NCBI GenBank assembly: GCA_949130485.1
Contig: OX422183.1
Location: 9,576,636-9,640,635, forward strand
Source: Agelas oroides
Taxonomy: Eukaryota > Porifera > Demospongiae > Agelasida > Agelasidae
Direction of reading: 5' to 3'
DNA: 64,000 bases
Part shown: in pieces, positions 24,145 through 36,557 of the stretch
Position numbering within the stretch: the first letter of the stretch is position 1
How the letters are laid out: every line of letters starts with the position of its first letter
Position numbers and translations under genes: made by a program
Notes under the pieces: generated by a model
The model's input: the letters and a program-made list of their open reading frames with translations, nothing else
Told to the model about the DNA's origin: nothing
Database searches by the model: none

Positions 24145-25565
24145 GGCCGTCTACAATCACTGGACTGGACTAGTGGACTGGACTGGTGGACTGACACTAA
24201 AAATCATTTTTACGCTTTGTAACAAGACCTACTTGCCTGTGGAGTTGTCTGAAAATCCTGCAGCCTTCTCTCTGTGCATACAGTCACGGAGCAAAAACGT
24301 TAGGCCTACATTAACAGCGAAGGTCTTCGTCCCCAGCAATGTAATGGCTTTATCCTTGCCATATGTTACAGTGTTGACAACCTGACTTAAGTTCCTAGGA
24401 CTACAGATGGTGTCTGGCAAACTGTTAAGCTTTTATTACACCATAATAGCATACTATACACTGTAATGCTCAAGTGTATATTAGTGAGCAATCTGACCAA
24501 GTACAATACTTGTTCTTTTCTTCCTACAAGCCTTGGGTTAAAAAGTTTCCTTGGAGGTAGAGTGCAACAACATGAGGTCTCTAATCGCTGGACTGGAATA
24601 TGGAACGGAACAATGGAATGGAAAATGGAATGGAACAGTGAACGTACAGAGTTACAGCTAACTCGTGTAACTGACGCTGCTCAGTCTAGGTTGAACTACC
24701 TAGTGTATCTCCAGGGCTGTTATCTCACTGCAGAAGCTTTAATGAACAAGTACGGCATTGCCCACCGTCATGCTTCATTATCCTAGCATGGTACTGTTGC
24801 TGGCTCATCATCAGATGCTTTGTTATTCTAGTCTTGCAAGCCTGACTCTCGAACGAAAAACAAGGGTCTGGCTTCGCAAGACCATAGTTATAGTCTTCGT
24901 AGAAAAACTTGAATGTGCTTGATGGCAGAAATTAGTGCTCGATCCTCAGTTTCTTTGCTTCGGTCTTGTCTGTGCACCTCAATCCTTGGTCACACAACCT
25001 TAGTAGCAGCCTTCCTTTACAGTAGTAAGCGTGACTCCTATGTATGGTACTGTAGCTGGTCTCCGGGGACTCTGAGTTCTGACCATGATACCAGACAAGG
25101 AAGAATGCTGCCAACATGCATGGGACTTGCTCATACAGCCTCTACGGTGAGATAAGAACCCTAGACACATAGCTCAACCTTGAAAAACAGCGCCAGCTAC
25201 ACGAGTTAGCTGTAACTATGTACATTCACCGTTCCATTCCATTTTCCATTCCACCGTTCCATTCCATATTCCATTCCAGCGATTAGAGACACCCCATGAG
25301 GTGTTGCTCCCTCAAATCTATAACTTTTCATCTTGACAATTTTTGGAAATGAAACTCCCATTAAGCATTGGCTATTTATTGTCCTTAACACATTTACTAA
25401 TAACTTGCCATCAAATCAATCCTGTGGAAGAAGAAGGCTGTTTGGGGGTTAGTATATGATGCACCATGCAACCCTACAGGCAAGTAAGTCTGATTTTTAG
25501 TGTCAGTCCACCAGTCCAGTCCACCAGTCCAGTCCACTAGTCCAATTCAGTGATTGTAGACGGCC
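24145..25565. mobile_element. Foldback element with long TIRs and a 9 bp TSD
   Basis: The ends GGCCGTCTACAATCACTGGA and the inverse ...GATTGTAGACGGCC are flanked by the perfect 9 bp repeat CTGTGATTC (24136-24144 and 25566-25574). The long arms continue inward: TGGACTGGACT repeats (24160-24195 and 25508-25550), a GGAATGGAA-rich block (24590-24640 and 25225-25280), and TACACGAGTTAGCTGTAACT near 25200. There is no transposase. The 9 bp duplication suggests mobilisation by a Mutator-like transposase. Open frames inside the arms are not genes. Confidence 0.8.
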
Positions 25566-25574
25566 CTGTGATTC

Positions 25575-26648
25575 TCCTCAGCTTTGGTCAGCTTGAAACT
25601 AAGTTGAGTCGAAGGAGAAGTGGCGCAATTCTTTTTACGAGTCTAAGGTACAGTCGAAAGTTCCACAAGCTCTAGATGTTTTGTGACAATAAAGTTGCTC
25701 GAGTCACAGCGTTGCTGTAGCCAAAACATCATCCGTGGCTTCTCTTCTCCTGTAATAAAGTTGTTGCCATACTTTGTCCTGTTCTTTAGTTGGGCGGTAT
25801 TCTTCGTCTAGGGGTTGCGGCAGCGTATTGACCAGAGTACGCTCATTCTTTGACGTCGGTCTCGGCCCTTCCACGATAGATAAAATCTATGCTTCCACCT
25901 ACTAAGTTGGTGAACAGTTACCTCGGAAGTATTTAAAACGTATACAAAGGTACACCAAGGGTCTAGTCGTTAGTTTGTTGTAGTAGTTTCTCATTACTTC
26001 CACACAGTCACACTGCATGCTAACGGTATATAGCTCTAGTAACGCTCACAGCCACTCTCGCGATAGTGGCGAAAGGATTTAAAACAAGTCGGTAAATTTA
26101 TCTGACTGCCTGCTTATATGCTTCAGTTTAGTCTTTCTCGAACTCGCTCATGGTTTTCGTTTTAGCCAAACGTATCGCTCAACGCAGTCTTGTTTTCATC
26201 TATGAAAATTTGCGCCGCTGTAGTTACTTTATGCTATTATTACTTTATTGATTAAAACAGCAACAACAATAGAAAAATAAATAAACACAATAGCAAAAAA
26301 ACAAACAAACTATTTTTCGGCCAAAATAATCTGATAGCTCGCTGGCTAGCAAATGATTTGGCTAGCTAGTGGAGCTATAGCGACACACTCTCCGAACTTG
26401 AACAACTATCACTTACCAGGCAACGTGGAAGACTGACCTTCTTGAAGGAAACAGCTTGTTCTTCGACGCCAAAACAAAAATGGCGAACACGAGCGACCCG
26501 CCAACATTATACTAATTGTCTCGTGCTCCCTCACGTGTCTGGGAGCAAGATAATGAAATATTAATACGAACCTCGTTTCAGGGCCATTCAGTTTTTGATC
26601 GCTATAAAGCGATAAAATCTGGGCGGTGGCTGGGAATGAGAGCATTTA
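25575..26648. other. CpG-containing stretch with a possible first exon
   Basis: On the minus strand an ATG at 26514-26516 starts MLAGRSCSPFLFWRRR and reaches a GTAAGT donor at about 26412-26417. The surrounding bases are richer in CpG than the flanks, so this could be the promoter and first exon of a minus-strand gene. No downstream exon was found. A diverged TAGCCTCG-family fragment sits at about 26568-26643. Confidence 0.25.
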
Positions 26649-26974
26649 GGCCAGACCTACTTAATGTTTTGTTGCTCGAGCTAGCTTTTAATCACAAAGT
26701 AGACCCGGGTGGCCGGTAAAAAAATCTTTAAAAAGCCACGTGACCAATTATTTTCTTCCTTTTCCAGGTGGCAATGACAAACTGGACCCGAATAGCTCAG
26801 TGCAGCCTAAAACAACTTTCACGCTGAGCCACAAACGAGCCATCGGTGACGAAGCCACGTGCACGTGTGTATTAAATCAATCACGTGATCAAATTTTTTA
26901 TTTTTTTTTTTCGAAAACGGAAAAATTTTGACCCGCTTGGCTCGGGCAACAAAACATTAAAAGTAGGTCTGGCC
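26649..26974. mobile_element. MITE with GGCCAGACC ends and TA duplication
   Basis: The arms GGCCAGACCTACTT..AATGTTTTGTTGC (26649 onward) and their inverse (26947-26974) pair over about 30 bp. TA lies on both sides, which fits a Tc1/mariner-type target. No coding sequence is present. Confidence 0.7.
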
Positions 26975-27001
26975 TAACTCACATGTAACTTGTACAGTAT
27001 G

Positions 27002-27168
27002 CAAGGCCGTAGACAAGTGAGTGCTTGGGGGTGCTGCACCCCCAAATTTTTGGCATTTGTAAGGTTATTTGAAGGATATAGCACATAGCGCTAGCCACAG
27101 CACACAACTGCTTATGATGTATAGTGAAAGTTAGCACCCCCAAACTAAAAAACTTGTCTACGGTCCTG
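27002..27168. mobile_element. 167 bp MITE with 5 bp TSD
   Basis: The ends CAAGGCCGTAGACAAG and (inverted) CTTGTCTACGGTCCTG enclose internal GGGGGTGC and GCACCCCC arms. The repeat GTATG flanks both sides (26997-27001 and 27169-27173). Confidence 0.75.
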
Positions 27169-28182
27169 GTATGTTAGCAGTTTATGCGATATCGATTGAA
27201 AAAAAAAAAAAAAACACAGGTAAGCGTAGCGCATTATAAGTATATCGCTCTATTCGCGAAGATAAAGCTACTATTTCGTTGTACACCAACATGGCGGCGG
27301 TTTTCCGTTTCCACGAAGGTGATGACGTCACATGAAAACGCTTCTATTAGGGATTCCCAGGCATTTTTATCTTGCAGCTAAAAACCGAGCGCTTGGGGAC
27401 TATGTTAATAGCTAGCTATCCGAGAACATAACACAATCAGTCCACAAATGCCTTAGTAGGCTAAGGCTCATTAGGCTCCTGTAGCTATGTTTTCTTTCAA
27501 TGCCTCCAAGGATTACGTATGACTTCTTCTGCCTGAAAACTTCCTAATGGTCTATAGCTTTTAATATTGTAGCAGTATTATACTAATTATATGTCCTGTG
27601 ATCAGTTGTCTATACTCCGAGAGCCAAACTTTTCTTGGAGAGCATAATGATCTACAGCAGCCAAGTGTACTTCGTGCAGCCCTGGTTCAGAAGATTCATG
27701 GAAAAGGTAGACGAACGAAGCTCATCCATATGGAATAAAAAAACTTTAACTATGGCATAGCTAGATAAGCTACACTGACAATTTATAAATGTCCAAAATA
27801 CTGCTCTGCAAACAATCACACACATGAACACAGAAGAACAATGTTATTGCCACTTAACAAAATTTGAAGTAGTTAGCTAGTTGTCATGTGCAATACACCC
27901 GCAGCTTGCACAGAGTGCATGCTGGCAGTCTTATATTTTTTGGAAAAGAATTACATGTAAAGGCTAGCTGATGAAAGCTTTTGCAGGTTGTGTGGAGTGA
28001 CATGACATTTTCCAACTTTCCACTGCTGTGCAGTTTATTGTATCTGCGTGACGAAGGTGTTATTCTGTCTACGATCTTCATAGCCAGGTACGAAATTACT
28101 GCTGCTTACACAACATAGCTATACATAGCTAATATGCTAGAAATGCATGCCCTGCACTGTCAATACTATTATGGGAATCGAC

Positions 28183-28345
28183 CAAAAGCCTGCCATTCCA
28201 CACTACTGGCTTACTGACTCTTACCTCAAGTGGCAATGCAGTCAGTCTTCCCACAGGAGTATTTTGAGGCTCTGAATCGCTATTTCCATCTCAATGATTC
28301 TGAGCAGGTGCATGCCATGATGATCCTGCATATGACTACCTCAGT
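28183..28345 (+). pseudogene. Decayed piggyBac-type transposase fragment
   Basis: One frame reads FPQEYFEALNRYFHLNDSEQ, and neighbouring frames give YWLTDSYLK upstream and DPAYDYL downstream. Together these match the start of the piggyBac transposase core (YWS-TD..., F-x-LNRYFHLND, P-YD). The frame changes at least twice within 160 bases, so this is a relic. Confidence 0.6.
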
Positions 28346-28673
28346 ATGCAGTACTTAAATAAAACTAAACCACAAATACTTACTTAGCTAAAGTCATTCT
28401 CTTTGATGATGAGGTATATTATGATCCTATAAAGGCCATAACAGTTAACCCGAAGCAATGCGAAGACAGTTAAACACAAAAGTGTGTGGAGTAAAAGTGG
28501 CATTCCACTTTACCACTTGTTCCACCATAAAGTCTCACACCCCGGACCTTTACTGCATAATATTTCATTCCAAGCTTTTAACAATTACTAAACTGTTAGT
28601 GCTGTTTCAAGTTATGGGGTATAGTTGTTGATCGAAATGGTGTTTACTTGAACGTGAGTGAGCCTCACACCCA

Positions 28674-28732
28674 TAACCCCCCCCCCCCCCAACCCTAACC
28701 CCCCCCCAACCCTAACCCCCCACCACCCCCAA
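28674..28732. repeat. C-rich simple repeat with AACCCTAACCC units
   Basis: Poly-C runs are interrupted by AACCCTAACCC. The two telomere-like units are too few to be a telomere. Confidence 0.7.
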
Positions 28733-30964
28733 AAAGTGCCGAGTAAAATGTGTAGGGATGACATGCCAACCATTATACAAACAAGGAAAGGAGGATATAG
28801 AAGTGAGGCTTTGTGTATTTACATTCACTTTTATATCCTCCCTTCTTTTTACTTTTTGGCATGTTATCCCTCAATGAATGATTTGTTGTCAGGATGAGAG
28901 ATCACACTGTTGTATGAGTTAATTTCTCCTGAATATACAATATAAAACTGCCTGTATGACTCAGAGCTGTAGATAGTGAACGCATATGCATACACTAATG
29001 CGTATGTAATAGTGAGTCAGCGCATGCTAATATGTGGTTAAAATTTACCATAATTTATGCGCTGTTTTTGAGGGAATGCAAACCATTACAAAGTCCTATG
29101 GAATTCAATGTAGGTATACAAGTTGCCATGAAGGTGTCGTAGCTGAATGTCCTTTAGGAAATGTCCTCTCTCTGTAGCCAGGTCACAGATGATGCTAGGG
29201 CATTGCATGGTCCCACTGTGTTTCTGAGGAAATTTTTGAATGCATGTTTAGATTCTCTCAGGTCGGTCGTGACGTTATTTCTAGGTGATTGACTTTTGAT
29301 GATTTCTGTACGTGCGGCAAAGTTGCGAACGGGGACGGGAACAGTGTGAATGAGACTGCATAATACTCTAGGTACAGATAGCTACACTAAATGATATTTG
29401 ATTTTTGAGGTGGATTTTTAACACCCGATTTGTGATCAACAACGGTGACAATTGGCGCCAATGATTGAGAGGTACACCTGCACTGGTGGGGCAAAGCCCC
29501 TAGTTGACATGTGCCCCAGTATGCCCCACCTTGGCTATGCCATGCACTGCTGCATGGTGTCAAATAGTAGAGTTGTAGGGCTTTGGCCCTACCAGTATTT
29601 TGGCCAAGTAAAATGCATACTGCTACGTGATCCACATAAAGCATCCATTCTCAGATTTTTGAGGAGTCAGACCTTCCTCCATCCCTTATCTAATTAGCCC
29701 TTTGTAGCCTCCTTCATTGGGTTTGACAGTTTTGCCCCGTAATTGCCTTAGAAGTGTTCTCAGAGCATCTAATTGCCTGAGGAGCATGCCCCCAGACTCC
29801 CCTAGTTGTGTATGCACATGTGCACTTCACACACTAGCTAATGGAAAATTCTTCAACCATTCATTCTTTTATTGCGTTCAGATGTCTATAAATTGTATGC
29901 TAGGGGGTCTGGATGCATGCAAGTCTCTCCCTGTGGAAAAGTTTGGATTTCAAATATTCTAAGATCACTTCTGGGGCAAACTTGGGGTAAAACTCCTCTC
30001 CTTGCAGGGGCGTAGACAATGTTTGAGAAATGGGGGGGCTTAGCCTCTAGATCACCAGGGAACGAGTTCTGAGGCCTCCCGCTCAAGTCTGGGAACGAGA
30101 CTGCACCTATTTGGACACTAAGCTTTGATTTTTGTATGTGTAACACTGCTTATAACCTGAAAGCTGTTTTTTCCTCTCTTGTTTTTCTATAATAATAAAT
30201 TTTGGACGTCCCGTTGCAGTAACTGCTTGTACACATAGCTTAAAATCTGGGGGGGGGGGGCTTCAGCCCCCCCCAGCCCCCCTTGCCTACACCCTTGAAC
30301 CAAGCTGTCACTTTGGAAAGTTAAATGCTTGAGTGTAAAAGTGCTACTAACCATGTTGTGTTCGGATGCTTACAGCTGGAGCCTAAGATCTGGGTGTGGC
30401 TGAAGTGCTGCACCACTTTAGGCACACTCACGCTTTGTGTTTGTACCAAGGTGTGTGTAAATTTGGTCTGGTAGCTGCCCAACCTGTCAGACCTGCTCCT
30501 GTGGGCCTGGTGTGTGTGTGTGTGTGTGTACATGTATGTATATGCTCCCTTAATATTCTCAGTCAATATTTGAAGGAGCAATGTTGCTACTTGGATTTTA
30601 TAGACTCCACACTTTTTGGCCCTTTTTTTTGAGGAGGAGCCTGTAAAGACAACCAAACAAAAATCCAAGCCAAGTTCCCACAAAGAAGTTGTGGAGTTCT
30701 AATTCTCTTGCTTGACCTACACCAGTACATGTTGGAGTGGCTTGAATTTGCATTGGGTTGTAGGCTGATTGTATCAGCCCCTTGAACATAAGTTAATGTT
30801 CTATAACAGTCTCATCATGGGTCTCCACCTTACCTCATAACAGCTGACTCTGTAGCTCAGCCAGTTGGTCTTCCCTCATCTTTCCAACGCATCTCTCAAG
30901 CTTTTAGTCATGGATTTCTAGAGTCACTCCTCCGAGGCAATTGCAATTCTCACATCTCTGATTA
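28733..30964. other. Repeat-rich noncoding stretch
   Basis: Includes a probable hAT-like MITE at about 30004-30297 (ends CAGGGGCGTAGACAA and TTGCCTACACCCTTG, with internal long G/C runs) and a (GT)n run at 30510-30528. The segment 28470-28510 recurs at 63952-63996. No supported gene was seen. Confidence 0.45.
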
Positions 30965-31251
30965 TCAATATACTGTGACATCCAGTAGATCCCCATCCCC
31001 AGGTTTCTTCCATTTGAGATTTGTTGAGGAGGCTTCTGACACAGTGAGCTGCATATAGTGGAGGGAAGAGGAGCATCTACATAGAGACTACCCATGTATG
31101 ACTGTAATTGAGACTTATATTGCTAGCTAATGACCAGATTTAGCCCAAGACAGCAGCAAAATGTACCTGACTGCCATAAAAGTAACTATAAGGAACACAT
31201 ACAGTGCTCCAGAGCAAGTCGTCCAAATCCTCATTGAAATCTTCCTGAACT
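30965..31251 (-). CDS. 3' end of an unrecognised gene, two exons
   Basis: Exon 31167-31251 (TTTTAG acceptor, GTACAT donor) encodes VQEDFNEDLDDLLW...YSYFYGSQ. Exon 30965-31048 (ATGCAG acceptor) continues in phase 0 with LTVSEASSTNLKWKKPGDG and stops at TGA. The acidic first part and basic end suggest a small soluble domain or a cytoplasmic tail. No family was recognised and upstream exons were not found. The support is splice borders plus a phase match only. Confidence 0.35.
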
Positions 31252-31630
31252 CTAAAACAGTGTGATATGTATATCACTTGTTGTTTTAAGTGTAAAGTAA
31301 GTGATCTAAAGAAAGTCATTTTTCTCCATATATATGGCAATAGAAAGATCATATAGCTAAGTGCACCACCACTTTTAGGACTTGGGCAAGGTTTTGACAT
31401 AAAAATGTCTGTATATTCAGATTGGAAAGGTCTAAGAGTTAAAGTCACATCGCTAGCTAGGGCATTACCCACACAAATTTGCAAGTTTGGGATCTTAACT
31501 ATAGCAGTGAATAGTGATTTGTAACTAAATAGTTTTATACCTATGAAACAGGCGTTTTGCTGAATATTTACCACATTGTTTAGAGTTGAGCTTTCAAACT
31601 CTCACCATTTGTGTTTCTTCAGATAGTAGC

Positions 31631-31769
31631 TACTGTATTTTTTCAAATAAAACACATGATCTAATCTAACGCAAGAAAATCAATTCCTGGAATTTATGGG
31701 TGGATCTAACTTAACGCATGCCCACTCAAATTATTTAATTTGCATGCGTTTATTCGAATGAATACGGTA
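31631..31769. mobile_element. 139 bp mariner-like MITE
   Basis: The ends TACTGTATTTTTTCAAATAAA and (inverted) TTTATTCGAATGAATACGGTA pair imperfectly over about 28 bp. The A/T-flanked ends are typical of small Tc1/mariner derivatives. Confidence 0.55.
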
Positions 31770-32477
31770 TGTTCAGTTCGAATTTTAGCTGTTAACTACA
31801 ATTGGCTAAACAGATCACAACAAAAAGTGTTTCGTTCACTAAGTGAAGCCATAGTGAAACACCTACATCACAACATGTGACTTTCTGCAAAGCTGTACAA
31901 GTGCTTGTTTTTCACTTCCATAAATTCAAAACTAGCCCCTCTTTGTATGCTTTCTTGAATATAGCAGAAAAACCACAAATTTGCAGTGGCGTAGGAGGAT
32001 ACGTCAGGTTGGGGGGGGGAGTAATGTTGCATGCGTAAGCATCCAGCAGGTAGGGGAGTGGGCATGCCCCCCTAGGAAAATTTTTAAAATGAAATTATCT
32101 GAGATTGCATCTGAGGTCATTTTTGGGCCAAAACAGCCACTAGAACAGTTCTTTCAGTATAGCTAGACAAAAGTGTGCAGGCCAGGCTAAGTGTAAACAT
32201 TGCATTTTATGTCACTTGGCGGCTCAGTCAATGGCCAAATCCATGCTGCAAGTTGAAATGGCAGCAACACGGATATATTATAGGCTACTAGTCTAGTATA
32301 GTGTGGGAGCAATGACCCCCCTTTTTCATATGGGGCATCCACTGCCACCCCCTGTTTCCTATGCCTATGACTTGGTTCTCTTGTTCTGGAGTATTGTAGC
32401 TACCTCTTGGAATGAGTTTAAGAGAGACAAATTTAATGTGCCAGGACTATCTGTAATACAATAAGCCTTGTTTCCAG

Positions 32478-32522
32478 GTCCCCACCCAGCCTCAGACGTT
32501 GCTTTCAGTACAGAAAGGCCTG
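32478..32522 (+). other. Isolated exon-like segment
   Basis: A 45-base open segment between TTTCCAG and GTACGT reads VPTQPQTLLSVQKGL. No partner exon was found, so it is only a candidate. Confidence 0.2.
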
Positions 32523-33155
32523 GTACGTATTCTAGCCAACTTGAGAAAGTAACTTAGACTTGTAGCGTGTAATGTGTCCACACCAGAGCTAGCTGTTTGT
32601 ACAGAGTGTATGGAGAGGCTGAGCTCGAGTACTCAATGGTCATGAACCACACACTCATTTTGTGGTTGTCAAGAGTTTATCTTTTTGCATGGCAAGTCTC
32701 TCGGGTGGATTACAGTTTGCACTTTTGGAAGCACACACTCTATATAGCTGTATCATCAGCCTTGCATCTCATGGAAATGTTTACTCAAAGGTTGGCATCT
32801 CTGTTTTTAAATTTCAAAGGTACACCCAGCAACTGTAGTCTCATTCCACAAGAGAGGGAAGGGGTGTGGCTATGTAAGACTACCACAAACTATAGGTCTA
32901 CATGCAGTTAAAGTTTGTTGCCATAGCAACACATATTTGACACTGATGTCATCAGCCACACCCAATGCAACCCTCTATATGTACAGCTAGGTCTACATAG
33001 CTATGAGGCCATGTAAATTTCTCATCATTGCCCCTTCAATGAGGGTGCCCCCTTCGTATTTAAGAGTGAAAACAAGTTGCCAAACAAGATGCTGAATGTG
33101 CTGTAGATCGAGTGTGTAAATGTGGTGTTGGCAACTTAGGAGACATAGCAGCTCC

Positions 33156-33203
33156 CTAGTCTGGACCCCAGACTCTTCTGGCAGGTTCTGGGGTCCAGAC
33201 TAG
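33156..33203. repeat. Perfect 17 bp arm hairpin
   Basis: CTAGTCTGGACCCCAGA (33156-33172) and its inverse (33187-33203) form a short palindrome typical of very small MITEs. Confidence 0.7.
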
Positions 33204-33318
33204 CAGACCCCCTCTCACGCTCGCTATGAAGCCTAGCCTTTCTGGTGTCTGGTTTTCCTCTTTCTCTCTCACTGTAGCGTAGCCACAAGAACATAGTAGG
33301 CACAATAGCTATATTCAC

Positions 33319-33975
33319 CAGTGGCGGATTTAGGGGGGGTAAGGGGGGTGCAAATGCACCCCCCTTTGGCGGCTAGTAATGTATTTTACGTACATAACTG
33401 CACGAGTCCATCAAATGGTTATGCAGCAGTGGCATGCAGCAACAACCACCAGGCACAGTTACACACTCACGTATCAGTTCCTTACTGATCTCCAGACGTT
33501 TGACTAGGCCTAGAGTTGCTTCGAGATATTCAGTTCGGCCCGAGGGGTCCGCCACGGCGCGCCTCAGCGTACGAGATTTCGAAATCCACTGGATTTCACG
33601 TGGATTTCGGATTTCAGAGTGGATTTCTGGATTTCACGGTGGATTTCTGGATTTCAGTTTGGATTTCTGCCGACAGGTTTCTTCTTGTATGTTCTTGGAT
33701 ATTTTAGTTATAGTTCCCAGCTTAGTTGGTTAACTAAATTTTAAAAAGGCCATACTAAAATGTATTTAGTTAAAGTTATAGTTAACTAAAACAACACTGT
33801 CGGACAGTGTACGAGATTTCTTTTGTGACGGACCCCTCGGTTCGGCCTTCCAGCTACATATATAGTATGAATGCGTTCACGTGACCGAAAGTGGGCGTGG
33901 GAACCCAAAAATTTCCGGCGCGCTTTGCGCGCCGGTGACTGAACCCCCCTTTCTAAATTTCTAGATCCGCCACTG
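33319..33975. mobile_element. CAGTGGCGG-ended element, host of a nested MITE
   Basis: The left end is CAGTGGCGGATTTAG and the right end CTAGATCCGCCACTG. TTCAC lies immediately outside both ends (5 bp). Internal G- and C-rich blocks resemble the 27002 element. The 299 bp MITE at 33541-33839 is inserted inside it. Confidence 0.6.
33541..33839. mobile_element. MITE derived from the 42.7-49.8 kb transposon (299 bp, 8 bp TSD)
   Basis: It starts CGAGGGGTCCGCCACGGCGC, as the right end of the large transposon does when inverted. It ends with the inverse of that transposon's left end (...GAGATTTCTTTTGTGACGGA, then CCCCTCG). The direct repeat GTTCGGCC flanks it (33533-33540 and 33840-33847). It keeps a GGATTTCTGGATTTCA-type array (33588-33665), like the subterminal arrays of the large element, but no coding sequence. 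Confidence 0.85.
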
Positions 33976-34199
33976 TTCACACTCAATGAATGCAACATTG
34001 TGGGGTAGGGAAACTGTAGGTGCACTTGCTTGCAAAGCGTGGCACCACAAATCAAACCCCAAAGGTACATCTAACAGTGTTTATACACATCAGAAACATC
34101 TGAATCTTACGCCTCCACCAGCTGGGGAGGCAGCTTCCATGCACTCGTCTTTCTACCAAAGTTTGCCAATGATGAATCTCATTATGTGTATGTAGACCT

Positions 34200-35090
34200 A
34201 GCTCATGAGTGAGTTTAGGACAACACTTGATTTTAACCCTGTCTTATGAAGTACCACTTCGTTAAAGTTCTGCTTGCAAGCATACATTCGAGAGTATACA
34301 GCACATCAAAGGAAAAGAGAACAAGTAAGCATGGTATCAGTATGTTATTAAGCGGTCAGTATTAAATAACAGACAAGGGATGTGTTTCTGGATGGAAATA
34401 TATTCTGCTGTCAAGCAGTAAGGACTGTACTTCATCCATTGCTGTTGTGTTTGGTACATATTAAGCAAACCTTACACAACTGTGCACATTTGTGAGCTAG
34501 CTAACTTGTGCTGCAATCTAACTATGCACCAAGGGGTCCAACGTGGTTGAAATTGTGCACACTGTATATAGCTATGTTAAAATCAAGCTTAAAAGCCAAT
34601 GATTAAATGAATAATTCTAATGAAAATCAAAGGACATGGTGGTTCACTAATAGTGAGACCCTGAACAACTAATCAATGCATTACATGTATGTCTGTTTAT
34701 GTGGTTCAGGGAGAGCCTGAAAACGAGGCTATGTCCACATGCTATCTTTAAATTTGTCTATGCACTGTTTGTCTGAATATGAAAATTTTCTAGCAACTGA
34801 ATGAGCAGAAATGTATATCCTTCAGACCTTCAAGTTGAACCACTTCTTCTCCACTGACTACTTAAACTGCTTACTGGTTCTGTTTTACCACATTCTCAAT
34901 CCGTATTTAGGCTTCCATACTGTTTAAAGGATATCTAAAACGTACGCATTTTGTTTGAAGTTCTGATGATGTCACAGTCTATTTCTCTAGCTAGAGATGC
35001 CAGAAATACATCCCTTCTCTCTTATTCAAATAGCTACTGACTACATAACTGATACCATGCTACTTGTTCTCATTATGCACCTATCATTGT
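34200..35090. mobile_element. Diverged copy of the long-inverted-repeat family
   Basis: 34200-34480 resembles 49920-50280, sharing for example ACATCAAAGGAAAAGAGAAC and AAGTAAGCATGGTATCAGTA with small changes. 34990-35085 resembles the inverted right arm. It is older and more degraded than the 49.9 kb copy. Confidence 0.55.
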
Positions 35091-35499
35091 TATGCCCCAC
35101 CTCCCCCAGGTGGGGGTTGGGTGGGGCAAGGTGGGAGATTTCAACTTCAAACTATCAAACTCCCCACCCCCTCGGTGAAGTCCCCGAGTCAAATCCCTTA
35201 CTTTACTCCCTCAGTTTTCACTTTTTTTCAGCTTTAATTTCAAAAATGATATCAGGGTCCTGGTCTCCAAACACATCATGGAAACATGTGTTGGTTGCAG
35301 CAGCCTACAGTCCCGTGCCCAGACGACTTTTTCCAGCAGGCATGAAAATGTGGTCTGGGAACGAGACTAGCAGCCGATCCAAAATAAATCACTGGTGGTC
35401 TGAGCAAGCTGTTCGGACACTGGAGTTGGAAGAACCTGAAACAGGTTATCCGCATACAATAGAGTAGTAAACTCGAGATGAAGAAGACGAGAAGCTGGA

Positions 35500-35840
35500 A
35501 TCCAGGTTTGACCTAGTATTGCAAGCCAGACCCACTTCTGTAAAAAAAGGGAGGGGAGGGAGGAGGGGGGTGAACTGCGTGTACAATCCATGTCCCTCCG
35601 CACCATACGATGCGGTCCAATCACGTTACAGTATCTTGTCACATGACACACTACAGCACCGTTTTAGTAGCAATAATGGTCTTGAAAATGGTGACAGAGA
35701 GCTAGGACATCTTTTCTGTTACTACATGAGTTGTAAAACACTTTCGACTATACTTCTTGGAGAGTGTGCGTTCTTCACAACAGGTATATGTTTCAAGAGT
35801 GCAGATCTGGTTATACGTCATCTAGCTTGTAGCTATAACA
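35500..35840. repeat. Dispersed repeat shared with 52.3 kb and 60.0 kb
   Basis: Segments such as TTGTCACATGACACA, ATCTTTTCTGTTACTAC and ACTATACTTCTTGGAGAG recur with changes at 52320-52425 and 60020-60220. The 125-codon open frame across it is therefore likely repeat sequence, not a gene. Confidence 0.5.
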
Positions 35841-36263
35841 CAGTTCCCTTCCCTTATTTGCTGAAGTGGGCGACTTGCGAGACTATAGCTAAATAAGGCA
35901 GCTCGTACTATTTCTTTGCGAAACTTTTAGCACTTAGGTAAATCCACGCACAAACCGTCACTGTGATCTTTGGGGGGCTCTTTCAACGCTTCAACGCCTA
36001 ACAGTGAGCTAACTTATCATTGATTCAGTAGAATGGTTGTGACGTATACCGGCACGCATCACGTAATAAAATATACCCGGTACCCGGCCTTCTGCTCAAA
36101 TTTCGTACTGCAAGCGACTGGTAGAAGGTGAACTGACTGGGAGGATAGCTATAGCTTCTTCATGTGACCGGATGTTCTATTCAAGTTTAATTAGTTGGAA
36201 ATGCTCCAGCAGGCTTCTATGGGAATTACACATTTTTCCTTTCCCCACCTATTCTCATGTGTT

Positions 36264-36557
36264 CTCCGTGTGTACAAGAGTTCATTAGAAGAGTGTGAAA
36301 CTCCCAAATGGTTTCTATACCCACCGTTTGGAGTATGACGTAGCCCTCAGCAGTGAATATGCTTAGCAGGTACTTAGCATGAAGCCATTCTAGTGCTAGT
36401 GTACGTTATTAGCTAATCCACAGCAAAGCCTGCCACTTTACTGCTGTGTTTTTACAGCATATTCACTCTGATAGCCTACGTCATACTGTCCAGTTGGTGG
36501 GTATTGAAACCACATGGGAGTTGCACACTCTTCTAATAAACTCTTGTACACACGGAG
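36264..36557. repeat. Inverted repeat with about 110 bp arms
   Basis: The left arm from CTCCGTGTGTACAAGAGTT through TGACGTAGCC pairs with the right arm ending AACTCTTGTACACACGGAG. Related sequence occurs at 8250-8360, so it belongs to a dispersed foldback family. Confidence 0.7.

Noticed and set aside
24095-24385. 96-codon plus-strand open frame
   Set aside because: It lies across the left arm of the foldback element and mirrors frames in the right arm.
28674-28732. Telomere or interstitial telomeric array
   Set aside because: Only two AACCCTAACCC units inside poly-C runs.
35519-35896. 125-codon plus-strand open frame
   Set aside because: The DNA is a dispersed repeat also found at 52.3 and 60.0 kb.
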